DNA from: Ciona intestinalis
Taxonomy: Eukaryota; Chordata; Ascidiacea; Phlebobranchia; Cionidae
Direction of reading: 5' to 3'
Assembly: GCF_000224145.3 (NCBI RefSeq)
Contig: NC_020179.2
Location: 2,743,807 to 2,807,806 of the forward strand
DNA: 64,000 bases
Shown here: positions 44,564-55,200 of the stretch, one piece after another
Layout: every line of letters begins with the position of its first letter
Position numbering within the stretch: position 1 is the stretch's first letter
Position numbers and translations under genes: made by a program
The notes under the pieces: generated by a model
What the model was told of the DNA's origin: nothing
What the model saw: only the letters and a program-made list of their open reading frames with translations
The model's database searches: none

Positions 44564-45415
44564 CGTGCTGGATGAAACCAAAGGATTCTTCTTCTTCCAG
44601 CCATCTTTATTCCTTGCTTGTGTATTAGAGAGCATATGAAGCAACTGCTGTGGAGACCAGCCTTTCTGTAACCTTACCGGCATTGTGACCAAATCTACCA
44701 ACTTTTCCACTCTGTTAGGACAACAATAAACCATTATACCTTTGCTGGTATATATAACTAAATTATTTAAGGAAATCTTAGTCACTCATGCCTAACGGTG
44801 GTTATCCAGTAGAAAAGACACATATACTTTTATATGCACTGTCTTTAGATAGAGAAGTTCATTTAACAAATATATATGGTCTTTAAATGGGGAAGTTCAT
44901 TTAACAAAGTCTCAGTCATGCATATCAGCGGTTACGGTTACCCAAATACAACTGTTACTGACACATCTGTTTTCAAATCATATGCACTGTCTTTTTAATA
45001 AATAGGCAAATCTAAGTTACAAGTACCAATGGTACATTTGAAAACACAATCCATCTCCTAAAGAATATCTACTGTGTATATATTACATTTGTATATAAAT
45101 ATATATTGCTTTTTCTTTAATACACAATTAATTTATAAATACAAAAAGAATATCTTCAGTACATATAATACATCTAGCTTGTTCTGTAGGTAAAATATAC
45201 AAGTAATTAAAGAAAACACCTTCAGTAATACACATAGCTAATTTCATAGATCTTCAAACGTAGGTGTTGCTCAAGTAACAAGTCACACATAAGCCACTAA
45301 TAACTTAAATGATTCATACATACCTCTCCACAGCACAGTTGTTCTGTTGCTTTGCTTCTGGACTGGAAATCCATGCGTTTAAAATGACCCACAGTACATA
45401 ACGACAAGTTTAAAA
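44564..45415 (-). CDS. candidate exons of an unrecognised gene
   Basis: Exon 44711-44564 has a good acceptor (TTGTCCTAACAG), a 49-codon open frame (VEKLVDLVTMP, then WSPQQLLHMLSNTQ) and a donor ACG|GTAATT. Exon ~45415-45324 has an acceptor after TTTTTTTTAG and a donor GAGAG|GTATGT, but its frame is ambiguous. One reading gives LNLSLCTVGHFKRMDF. Another, which fits the next exon's phase, gives RYVLWVILNAWISSPEAK but needs a different acceptor. The 44564 donor is phase 0, as is the first cyclin exon at 41449, so these could be its 5' exons. They do not look like a cyclin box. Confidence 0.3.
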
Positions 45416-45575
45416 CTAAAAAAAATTATTGTTGCATTTTAAATTCCATGTTCATATTAATTTGTTGTCCTTAATGAAAAAAATTCACTCTAAAAAAAAT
45501 TAAACGGTCAATAATTATATATAAATATATATTAAACTTTAATATCTAATGTGACTGTGTTATATTATAAAATCT

Positions 45576-45745
45576 GTGCTAGTGAAGAGTCTTCCCCCCA
45601 CCCACACCCTATTTGCTAACCACTAACCCCTAACTACTAACCCCTAACCCATATAACCACTAACTACTAACCCCCTAACCATCAACACCTTATCACTTTC
45701 CACCAGTCTATTCTGCTATGTACCAGAAGATTCTTCACTGGTGCC
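45576..45745. mobile_element. fold-back element F with telomere-like core
   Basis: Ends GTGCTAGTGAAGAGTCTTCC and GAAGATTCTTCACTGGTGCC are inverted. The interior is a run of CTAACCACTAACCCCTAAC units. It is flanked by a 9-base direct repeat ATAAAATCT (45567-45575 and 45746-45754), read as a target-site duplication. Confidence 0.75.
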
Positions 45746-45757
45746 ATAAAATCTTTG

Positions 45758-45870
45758 GTGCTAGTGAAGAATCACTCCCCACCTTATTTGCTAACCCCTA
45801 ACCACCAACCTCTAACACTTTCTGTTTCCACCAGCCTATTATGCTATGTAATGTACCGGAGGATTCTTCA
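45758..45870. mobile_element. fold-back element F, second copy
   Basis: GGTGCTAGTGAAGAATCACT, TTATTTGCTAACCCCTAACC, then ACCGGAGGATTCTTCAC. The right end is incomplete. Confidence 0.65.
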
Positions 45871-46639
45871 CAAAACTACAACCGGTTAATCGTCTGGTAC
45901 AGTCTTAACGCCTTTACGTACTGGTACAGTAATTGAATGTATGTTACTCTGTTCTACATAAGCATTGACGGACTAACGGTTAGCGCGACGTGACCACAGG
46001 CACCAAGTAACTCGGAAAACTTTACCATATACACACAAAGAACAAGCAGATAACTATATACGACAATAAAAAGGTGCGCAGTAGCTCTATCTTGTTCGTA
46101 TGCGTTGTTGCTGGCAGGTGCATACATGCATTATAAATGTCTAAAATGTGAAAGAGATCTTCTGGCGTTTGTTTTTGTTTGTGTTCCTTTAATATTACAT
46201 ATAAAACGCTATATAGGATCTATTTCGCATTTTTAATACAACACATTCATACCTCATTATATGCTTCTTTATATACGCTTTATGAACGTATTCGACTTAG
46301 CAAATACCGTAAAGTTCCTGTTACCTAACAATTCCTGTTCACCGATTGTCGCGAAATAATCTTAACAGCGGTGGTCGCCCTTAACAAAGGTTGCTATAAA
46401 GATCGTATAACCAGGGCTTCCTCTGACGTCATAGCCAGCATAAAACAGAAGGACCACTTCAGGTTTCGAGAAACTTCCAATCCAGGATCATTCACTTAAT
46501 TATATAACGAATCGGTAAAAGCGTAACAAAGTCGGCTGATTAATCCGTGTTCCAGGAAGGGTCTATATTTGTCACTGGTTGCACCATATGGTTAGCTAGC
46601 TAATTAAAAAAACAGTTCAGAAGATTTTTTGTTTTAACT

Positions 46640-46750
46640 TTTTGTCTGCCTTCAGAAAAATACCCTCACAATGGTGATATGCTGGCGGCATCGAGTTTCG
46701 AACCCGAAACCTCTTGTTTAAAAGAAGGCTCCGTAACCACTGAGTCACGT
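46640..46750 (-). mobile_element. diverged SINE with a different tRNA-like head
   Basis: On the minus strand: GTGACTCAGTGGTTACGGAG (A-box-like), GGTTTCGGGTTCGAAACTCG (B-box-like), then CCATTGTGAGGGTATTTTTC, parallel to the CCATTGTGGGCGTATGTGTC core of the main SINE. The 5' and 3' acceptor arms do not pair, so it is not a functional tRNA. Confidence 0.55.
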
Positions 46751-46764
46751 TAGAAGATAGGAAT

Positions 46765-46920
46765 GTTCTTTTTTTGTCTTATTCGATAGTAAGCAAAAAC
46801 ATTCAAAGAATTATAAAACCGTATCGTCACAACTCCAATAGATCGTTAATTGTTTAAAGCATGATCAGGATAGTTGCATATTATGTGCTAAAGACGTCCC
46901 GACTTCCCCTACCTTATAAG
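46765..46920. mobile_element. MITE A copy, left end lost
   Basis: TTTTGTCTTATTCGATAGTA through ACGTCCCGACTTCCCCTACC. Confidence 0.75.
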
Positions 46921-47624
46921 TATACTGCCTGAAGTTGAATCGAAAATTACTTTCAAAACATACGCTACACGTCAAAGGTCAAATCCCAGAAGGCCAATGC
47001 GGACCATAGCAATCCCAAAGGCATTGTAGGTTAAGATAGATCACAACAGAAACGAAAGGAATTGTGAAAGGTGACGAATCAGTCATGTTTGCCGTTATTA
47101 CCAATCTCTTAAACCGAGAAGCAAAGGAAACTGTATTGACTTTTTTTTTGCATGCGCCCACATCACATTCAGTCGGTCTTAACGACTGCATTTAACAAAC
47201 ACGAAAAAGGGAAATCAAAAACACCGAACGAAATACAGATGATAGGTAAATATACCATGTTATGCAATCAATAGAAAAACATACATTTCCGTGTGATATC
47301 CATAACCGTATAAATAAAAACATTTTTCTCGCTGGTTTATTTAGAAAAAAATATTAATCTTTGTAAGAACACCAACTAAACCCAATGCCACCGTTAATTA
47401 GTTTTACACAACGTTTTACGTTGCTTTATCGTCGTAATTTAACTTGCTCGTCCAGTATGCGTGGTATTACGTATTGTTAGCGCCCGAGGCCATCGTTGAA
47501 AACGCGACATTCATCGTATTCTTGAGATAAACTTTTCACAGTAGCAGAGACGGCCATAAAATACAGTAAGGTTAATTAGATAAGTTAGGATACAAAAAGC
47601 GTATCTATCTTGAGGTTTATAAGA

Positions 47625-48900
47625 ATGTCAGTACATACGTCAATCCCCCCGAAGTCTCCAATTCCTCCGCCGCTTGATGCGGATGATATTCCGCCTTCAC
47701 CTCCACCATCTGAGCATTCAAATGAAGATCCTCACGAAGAGTAAGTACACATAAATATATATATATATTTTTTTTTGTGGAAAGTACACAAATTTTAAAG
47801 ATTGAGTCGAAGGTAAAATGGCGCATACTCAAAATTATCTTGGTGGGTCGCAGCTTATTACCAAAAAAGTAAAAGCAGCAGGCAACACTATGGAATGTAT
47901 GGTTGTACATTTTACAAAACATGTTTTATTTATATTGGGAATTTATAGGCTAAGTTTTATTCGTTATACCAGGCCAAGGGCTCATGTTAAACAAAAACTC
48001 TTCATTGTGCAGTAGGCTTACCGGTATTTCTTTCTCCCAGCTAATTGTTCTATGTTACAGACTGGTAAAGATGCGGCTCGGGACATCACCCCACCACACT
48101 AATCCACGTTCTCGTACCCAATATGCGTGGAAGAGCAGTATGCCTATCGACGAGTATCGGTTTGTCAGAGAGCAGAAACGAAACCAGAAGAATATTCCAA
48201 CCACGTAAGAAAAAATATGTTTTTTGAGCAGTGTTGAAATCTACTGCTTCGAAACTGGATTTTTGGGTAATACATTTAAAGTATTTGTTGACCAGCTTGT
48301 TTAGCTTGTATAATTGATAAAAGTTTAACTTAGTTGCAGGTAATATAGAACGGTGGGAGAAGGTGGGACACCTTTAGCGCATAGTATCCAAATATTCTGA
48401 TCGTATTTTAAACAACTAACAACGGTCTATGACAGTCGTAAGGATATAGTTTTAAAATTCGTTGAATGTATTTTGTTTGCTGCTAAATAGGACGAGAAAA
48501 TAGAGTTAAAAGGTATCCCATCTTTCCTCATTCTTCTGTATATATACCACTACCTACATTCCTAGCTTAAAAGTGAAATCTATAGACTCTAAATGCTGAC
48601 AGTTTAGCAGTTTTTCTTGACAAGTTCATCTATTTGACACGCAGTGGACAAGATTGCCTATCTATATTTATCAAAGCAGCTTTTTTGGCACGCATTGTTC
48701 AAGATTAATAAGCAATAATATATACCAGATCATCAGATTACAAAGAACAACATCTTATCATCGCTCACCGACTCGCTGAGCTGGAGAAACGCAGAGTTGG
48801 AACAAGATATATTTCCAAGGAGCAAGCCAAACAACAAGAATTGAATCCAAAGGCAGCGGCACCGAAGAAAGACCCGCTTGCAAGCTGCGTTATCAGCTAA
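47625..48900 (+). CDS. orphan three-exon protein, 143 aa
   Basis: Exons 47625-47740, 48061-48204 and 48729-48900 have clean GT-AG borders and matching phases. The N-terminus is Pro-rich (SIPPKSPIPPPLDADDIPPS) and acidic. The middle has RTQYAWKSSMPIDEYRFVRE. The end is a charged helix (IIAHRLAELEKRRVG, KEQAKQQELN). There is no signal peptide or membrane segment. I do not recognise the family. Size and composition resemble small cytosolic or axonemal proteins, but that is a guess. Its 3' end converges on the FIP1 gene with only ~390 bases between the two stops. Confidence 0.65.
48353..48545. mobile_element. MITE A copy
   Basis: TATAGAACGGTGGGAGAAGG to CCCATCTTTCCTCATTCTTC. It lies in intron 2 of the orphan three-exon gene. 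Confidence 0.85.
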
Positions 48901-49288
48901 ACACTCGGTACAGATGACTTTCGTTTCGATGATATATGCACCAAACTCCTGGATCCTTCTTTCATTCAAAATAACTCGCTTTATCTAAAAAATTAAAGTC
49001 TGCCTCTGTTCGCAGCTATTTTTAGTCCGAACGGTGCCCAATTTATTTCAATTACCGATATTGTTGTTGGGCTATTGTAAAGGTATTTTATTTTTTACTA
49101 ACCGTTTGTGCCGGTCTGCTGCGCTGTTTGTATATTTCTTTCTACGCCTACTTTTTGTGAAGGAAATCACGTTTTATTTTGAAACCGTAAAATATTGTCG
49201 TAGCGGAGTGCGAAACCTGCCGCAAATTGTGAAATTACGTTGCGATGACATGCTATATATACTCGGCAGTGGAACCTATATATCTGTA

Positions 49289-52200
49289 TTATGCTTTCGG
49301 CTCCTCGGTGGTAGAAGGAGCTGTTTCGCTCTGTGGGGGTTGGTCAGGCTCGTCTTCTTTTTCCTTCTCGTGTTTGTGTTTCTTTGACTTCTTATGCTTA
49401 CTGTACCGGTCGTCGTCTTCGTAGCGTCTGGGAATAAAATATTTCACATATTTTGCACTGCTGATTAGCGTGCACTTTATCTAGGTCCTATAGGAGAGAC
49501 TTTGCTTGAATTAATGAATGTAACTTACTTTATCCTCGCGTGGCCGGAAAACGACAGTCGTTATAACACGGGTGTTAATACACCTCGTGCCAGCTTACGA
49601 GTTACCATGTATGTTACTCATGCATTCTTTTTTGGTCTTTTTTTAGGTGGACAGCTCGTTAGTGACCGCTGTTTTGGAGCAATTGCCGTTAAGTGTCTTG
49701 CTCAAGGACACATGCGCCCACCAGGCCACAATGGTAGCAGCGAAGAGCTATTTAACTTCTCAGACTTATCCAGGACACTATATTGTTATAATACCGACTG
49801 TCGTTGTCCCGCCACGCGAGGATAAATAAGTTACATCCATCCGTTTATATTGATTTCATTTTACAATGCTTCAAACGGATGATACAGCATCAAAGGTTTG
49901 CTAGTATCACGACCGTGAGTCACTTCACAATCACGATGATTCACCTTCGTGATGATTTATGTCGTGATGGGCTATCATCTCTCCGCCTCCTGTCACGGTC
50001 ACGATCCCGATCTCTGTCACGTGATCTGTCCCTATCACGCGACCTGTCCCTGTCACGTGATCGATCCCTGTCACGATCACGATTGTAGTCCCGACTCCTG
50101 TGAATGCAGCAAATTACACTATAAACAATTAAATACCTTTGATGATAAAATCAAGTGACGTCGTACATAACCTGCGTGACGTCATCTAATTACGTAATCA
50201 AGTGACGTCATATTCTACGCAAAAGACATTGCTTGTGAAACAATTAGAGAGAATTCAACTCGCCTTTCTCTGTAATCCGGCCTGCGTGAATACCTATCAC
50301 GGTCACGGTCTCTATCACGATCACGGTCACGATCATATTCCTTCTTTATCATGCGGTGACGTCCGTCTTCGTCGTTCGGAAAGTTCTCGTCGTTCCTGGA
50401 GCATTTGGTTTAATGAAGTTGTTGTGTAAATTGAAAGTGGCGGATCACTGGGAGTTATCGTAGGTTTTTAACTATTATATAGTAGAGTGGGGTAAGATGG
50501 GACACCTTTAGTACATAATGTCCAAATACCCTGATCGTGTTTTAAATTGTAATTCTTTGAATGTTCATTGTTTACTAACAAACGAGACGAGAAAAATATA
50601 ATAAAAGATGTCCCATCTTACCCCACCTTACTTTATTGTCCAGAAACCAGAATCGGCAGAATGCATATTTTGTGCGGTAAAGAATAAATAAAAGCGGCAG
50701 TCCTTCTTTCCTTTACATTTTCAATTTAGAAGCACATAATTTAAAATGCAAAAATGTTAAACCTTTGGTGGTGGTTTTTAGTACATTGGTAGCCGTAAGC
50801 TAACCGTGGATTCCTGGCAAGACATGCTTAGGCTTTTGGCAATATAAGAAGAAATAGACAGTGGCACCTACCTACTTTCAATACAGTATAACTATTAACT
50901 AATTTAGTCAAAAACCTCTGTTTTTTGGGCAATGGCTCAAACCCAGCGTCGTGAGTTTTCTAATTCTAAACATGTTAATTAAATGTCAGCCATATTATAA
51001 GTTATACGCGTGGTAACTTGTAAGCGGGCATGAAGTGTATGAAACAGAACACCAGTGTTATAACAACTGCAACCTCGCCATGTGAGGATAAATAAGTTAC
51101 ATTTATTTAAACCAGCATTTTTTAAATTGGGGTAAATTTACTCCTGGGAGTAAGGGAGTAAATTCCTTGGGTAAATGAGCTACAAATCAAAATCAGTTAT
51201 CGGGAGAGAAAAAGCGCGCCAATTGTAGTACTTTACCAGACATTAAACAACTCGTTGCCAAAGAGCAAGCGCATCCGTCTCGTTAAATATTACTGATGTA
51301 ATTAGCTGCTTTTGATTTTTAATAAATAAGTGCCATATTACATATTGGGGATAAATATGATAAGCATCTTAGTTAAAAGGGTAAAACATACAAAATAATT
51401 AATTATTCATTATATCATCCAGTAACTTACCTATGGTGCATGTCAGGTGGTCCAAGTCCACCATGATGGTTCTCATCCATTTCATCTGGTATGTAATATG
51501 TTTGTTGCTGTGAGGGTGGGGGTAGGAAGTTAGAATGAAGGAATGGCCCACCGCTTACTGGGGGTAGGGGAAGGAATTCTGTCCCAGGGGGTCGGATACC
51601 TGTTGATACATCATATAGTGATATAGGTGTATTAATACATGTATTGAACCGTGAGGTAAGATGAGACACCTTTAGCTCATGTCATAATATCCAATTATCC
51701 TGATCTTGTTTCAAACAATTAACAACAGTCTATGGGAGTCGGGAGAGTATGGTTTTAAAATTCTTTGTTTACTACCAAGTGGGATAAACATAGTAAATAG
51801 AATAAAAAGGTGTCCCATCTTCCCCCATCCTACTATATACGAGTATGTTAATATATCATGTATAGTATTAATATTAATATTTTCAAGATAGGCCCAGTTT
51901 ATTATTACATATGATAATGGGTCAACTCTGGCCTAAATCTCGGGTCCAGTGGCATGTTATGCTGCAGAATAGAATGTTTAAATCAATTAAAGTAGATTTA
52001 CCTGGTGGAGGGAAACCAGGTGGGGGGATGCCTGTAATAAAAACAATGTATATTAAAAAAGGAGTTATTACTATATTAAAATTATTTTACACTGGCATAT
52101 GTGACAAACTTTTTAAAATACAAGATAGGCAGGGAAGGCTATCTGCACAATCTTGTCAAGTAATTAACTTATTGTTATTAGTTGTACTGTTTTCTGATTA

Positions 52201-55200
52201 CCACAACGCAGAAAATACAACTATAATAGCATAAGTGTGAGGTTATGTGTTTTAACCTCAAAGTAAAAGCAGTTCCCTGAGCAATTGTTTTAGTGTTTTT
52301 AACAATTTTCAGCCAATGTTGTAAACAGTAAAACTGATGTTATAGTAGGGATGGGGAAGATGGGACATACTTAATGGGGAAGATGGGACATACTTAATGG
52401 GGAAGATGGGACATACTTAATGGGGAAGATGGGATACATTCATTTGACTTTTTAATTCCATTTGGTAGTAAACAAAGAACATTTAAAGAATTATAAAACC
52501 GTATCCTCACGGCTTTCATAGACCGTTATTAATTGTTTAAAACATAATCAGGATATTTGTAAGCTATGTGCTAAAGGTGGCTCCCCCCACCCTACTATAT
52601 ATAGAAGGCATGTGCTTTTTAATGATCAAAGAGGGCTATAACAGCCTATGGTTCAAACACAATAGATGTAGAATCTTAAATACTGACCTAATGGTAAGCT
52701 TGGTGGGGGTTGGCTTGGATCAAAGTGGATCGGGGGTGGTGGTCCATTTACTTGAGGGGGGAGAGTGAACAAAGGATTTCTGGAATAAATAACTGTATTA
52801 AGTATGGATACCCAGGATTTATATGTATGAAACCATGAATATTAGTTATTAAATTTTAATAGATTCTAAATGTAATATAAGACAGATGTGGGTGTTAGGG
52901 TAATGAGCTTATTCTTTTCTGGATCTCAAGTATAACAGCGAGTGACGCTGCAGGACCTCACCCAGGTAAAATAGGATAAAACAATACGGAACAGAGTCAA
53001 CAGGGTATTTTATGGGTAAGATGTTTAAAAATGTTATGGAACGGATTCATTATTGGGTAAGTTCTTTGAAAATAATATCAAACAGATTCGTTTTTGGATA
53101 AGTTCTTTGCCCATTTGGGTAAAAAGTAGAAAAAACATAAAATTTGTCGGAAATCAAGAAGTACATAACCAGTGGCGCAGCCAGAAAAAAAAATAAGGGG
53201 GGGGTTTTAATAAAAAAAAAATTTTTTTTAATTTTTTTTTTGGTTTAAAAGGGGGAGGGGGGCGCGACCCTCTAAACCCCCCTGGCTGTGCCACTGTACA
53301 TAACGATACATACGGGGTAGCAGGTTGGGCAGGGGAAGCGGAAGCTTTGGAGACAACGGGAGCAGCTTCTGGGGTGGAGTTAATTGCTCCCGGGTTCAGA
53401 AGTTCATCTTTTCTTCGAGTGAACTGAAGAGTGGAAATCGATCGAACTGTGTTCTCGAATCTGTTCACCATAACTGGGGTGGAGATGGATTGTTTGTTTT
53501 CAAATCGTGATAATATTGCGTTCAGTGTGTGGTTCCTGCCCTGTGTATAAGAATTACATAGTTAAAATAAAAGGATTGAAAATACAACATATATATTATA
53601 ATTGGTCTTCTAAAAAGTAGTGTTCGTGAAAAACAACCATGATTTGATATTTATATACAAATGTATAAATGTAACTTGCTTTATCCTTACGTTCTGGAAA
53701 GCGATAGCCTATATAACGCAGGTGTTTTGTTTCATACAGCTTGTGCTAGCTTATGAGTTACTTTGTATGTTACTTTGTAGGTAATTATCTTTTTCATTTT
53801 TTCATTTTTTAGTTGTTTTATCTATTGCTGATTATGTTAAGCTGTTGATTCTCTTACAATACTATTGTATGTGGCCCAATGTGGGTGACAGGAGGGTCCT
53901 GAAATTTTGGCCACCAATACCAGTTGTACCAATACCAAAACACCCTTCTCTCAAAACGTGTAAATTCTCTTTTATCAGATAGAAAGTATAGCCTATCCTA
54001 TATAGGTAAAGATACACTATATATATATATATATAATACATTAAGAAAAAAGTGAACAGAACTAACATTAGGTGAAGTTACAGGGTTCGAAGTGTTCAAT
54101 GAAACAGGAACAGGGTCACCACCGGCCCTCAATCGTTTTTGTTTCTCGCAGTAAAACTTCCAAGTTACCTCATTGAAACCGTAGTTAAAATAATCGGAAA
54201 TATCCGCACCTGGAAATGTGAAACATAAATGGTTAACTTAATGCTTAAAGTAGAAGTTCATTAAAACTATACCTGATATAGTAAAAGAAACAGAACTCAA
54301 CTTTTTACAAAAACATGTTACAAAGTCGTTTTTTACCTCTATCTCTATTTATTAAATAATCAATGTGTGAGCCGCTACCATTTCAAAACAACCATTCTGC
54401 TAGTCTGAATAAAGTCAAAGCCTACGTAAATGGTGACCTTATTACGTGTAGACACGAAGGCACTTTATGGTGTTGATTTGCGCACATATCAATGTGACAC
54501 TTTGCGTTTGCAACTATTAATTAAACATTTTCTTTCAAACATGACTGTTGAAACATTCCTAGATCCACTCAAGTTTATATATTATTCCTTTACTTTTTAT
54601 AACATTGGATGAAGCTTTAATCTCTAGTGTTCCATTAACCAAAAAAAATATAGTAGGGTGGGGAAAGATGGAACACTTTTTATTCTTTTTTCACCTCCCA
54701 TTTGCTAGTAAACAAAGAATTATTAAACCGTATCTTCACGACTCCCATAGAACGTTGGTAATTGTTTAAAACACGATCGGGATATTTGGATATTATGTGA
54801 TAAAGGTGTCCCGTCTTCCCCACCCTAATGTACATTCAGTCCGATATAAACACGTATAAACAGAGCTTGCTTGCAAGATAGTCAACTCAGAATGTGACAA
54901 TTCTAACCTGGTTTTCTCCAAGGTTTATCCTCTAAGAGATCAAGGTTAACATCCAACACAGCTTGTCCGTTAATATTTCCTGGTGCATTAATATCTAATC
55001 CTTTCCCTACCGCACTTTTTGGAGCGCTTAGAACTTGAACAGGATTTCTGTAGAAAGTTCTACTGCCTGATCCCGGAATAGGGAAAGTACCCGCCCCGTC
55101 AGCTGTCGTTCCAGACCCTGTTGTAATTGTTCCTATTGTGACCTAAACAATACAGTTTGTGATGCTATGATTATAAATATTATTATTGGAAAAATGTAGC

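Larger units (their letters stand above)
45871..47624. other. intergenic with repeats, no supported gene
   Basis: Contains a TGACGTCA site at 46424-46431, a diverged SINE head and a MITE A remnant. The short ORFs (for example minus 46979-47191) have no recognisable pattern. Confidence 0.4.

Noticed and set aside
45590-45700. Interstitial telomere array
   Set aside because: The units vary (CTAACC, CTAACCCC, ACTAAC) and are bounded by inverted repeats with a 9-bp duplication, so a transposon core is the better reading.
46680-46745. Possible tRNA gene
   Set aside because: A- and B-box-like sequences are present but the acceptor arms do not pair, and a SINE core follows.
49034-49387. 117-aa hydrophobic plus-strand ORF
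   Set aside because: It lies opposite the last FIP1 exon and its 3' UTR. The hydrophobic pattern is the complement of a Lys/Glu-rich coding tail.
49949-50158. Plus-strand ORFs rich in Ser/Arg or His/Asp
   Set aside because: They are antisense to the RD-repeat exons of FIP1.
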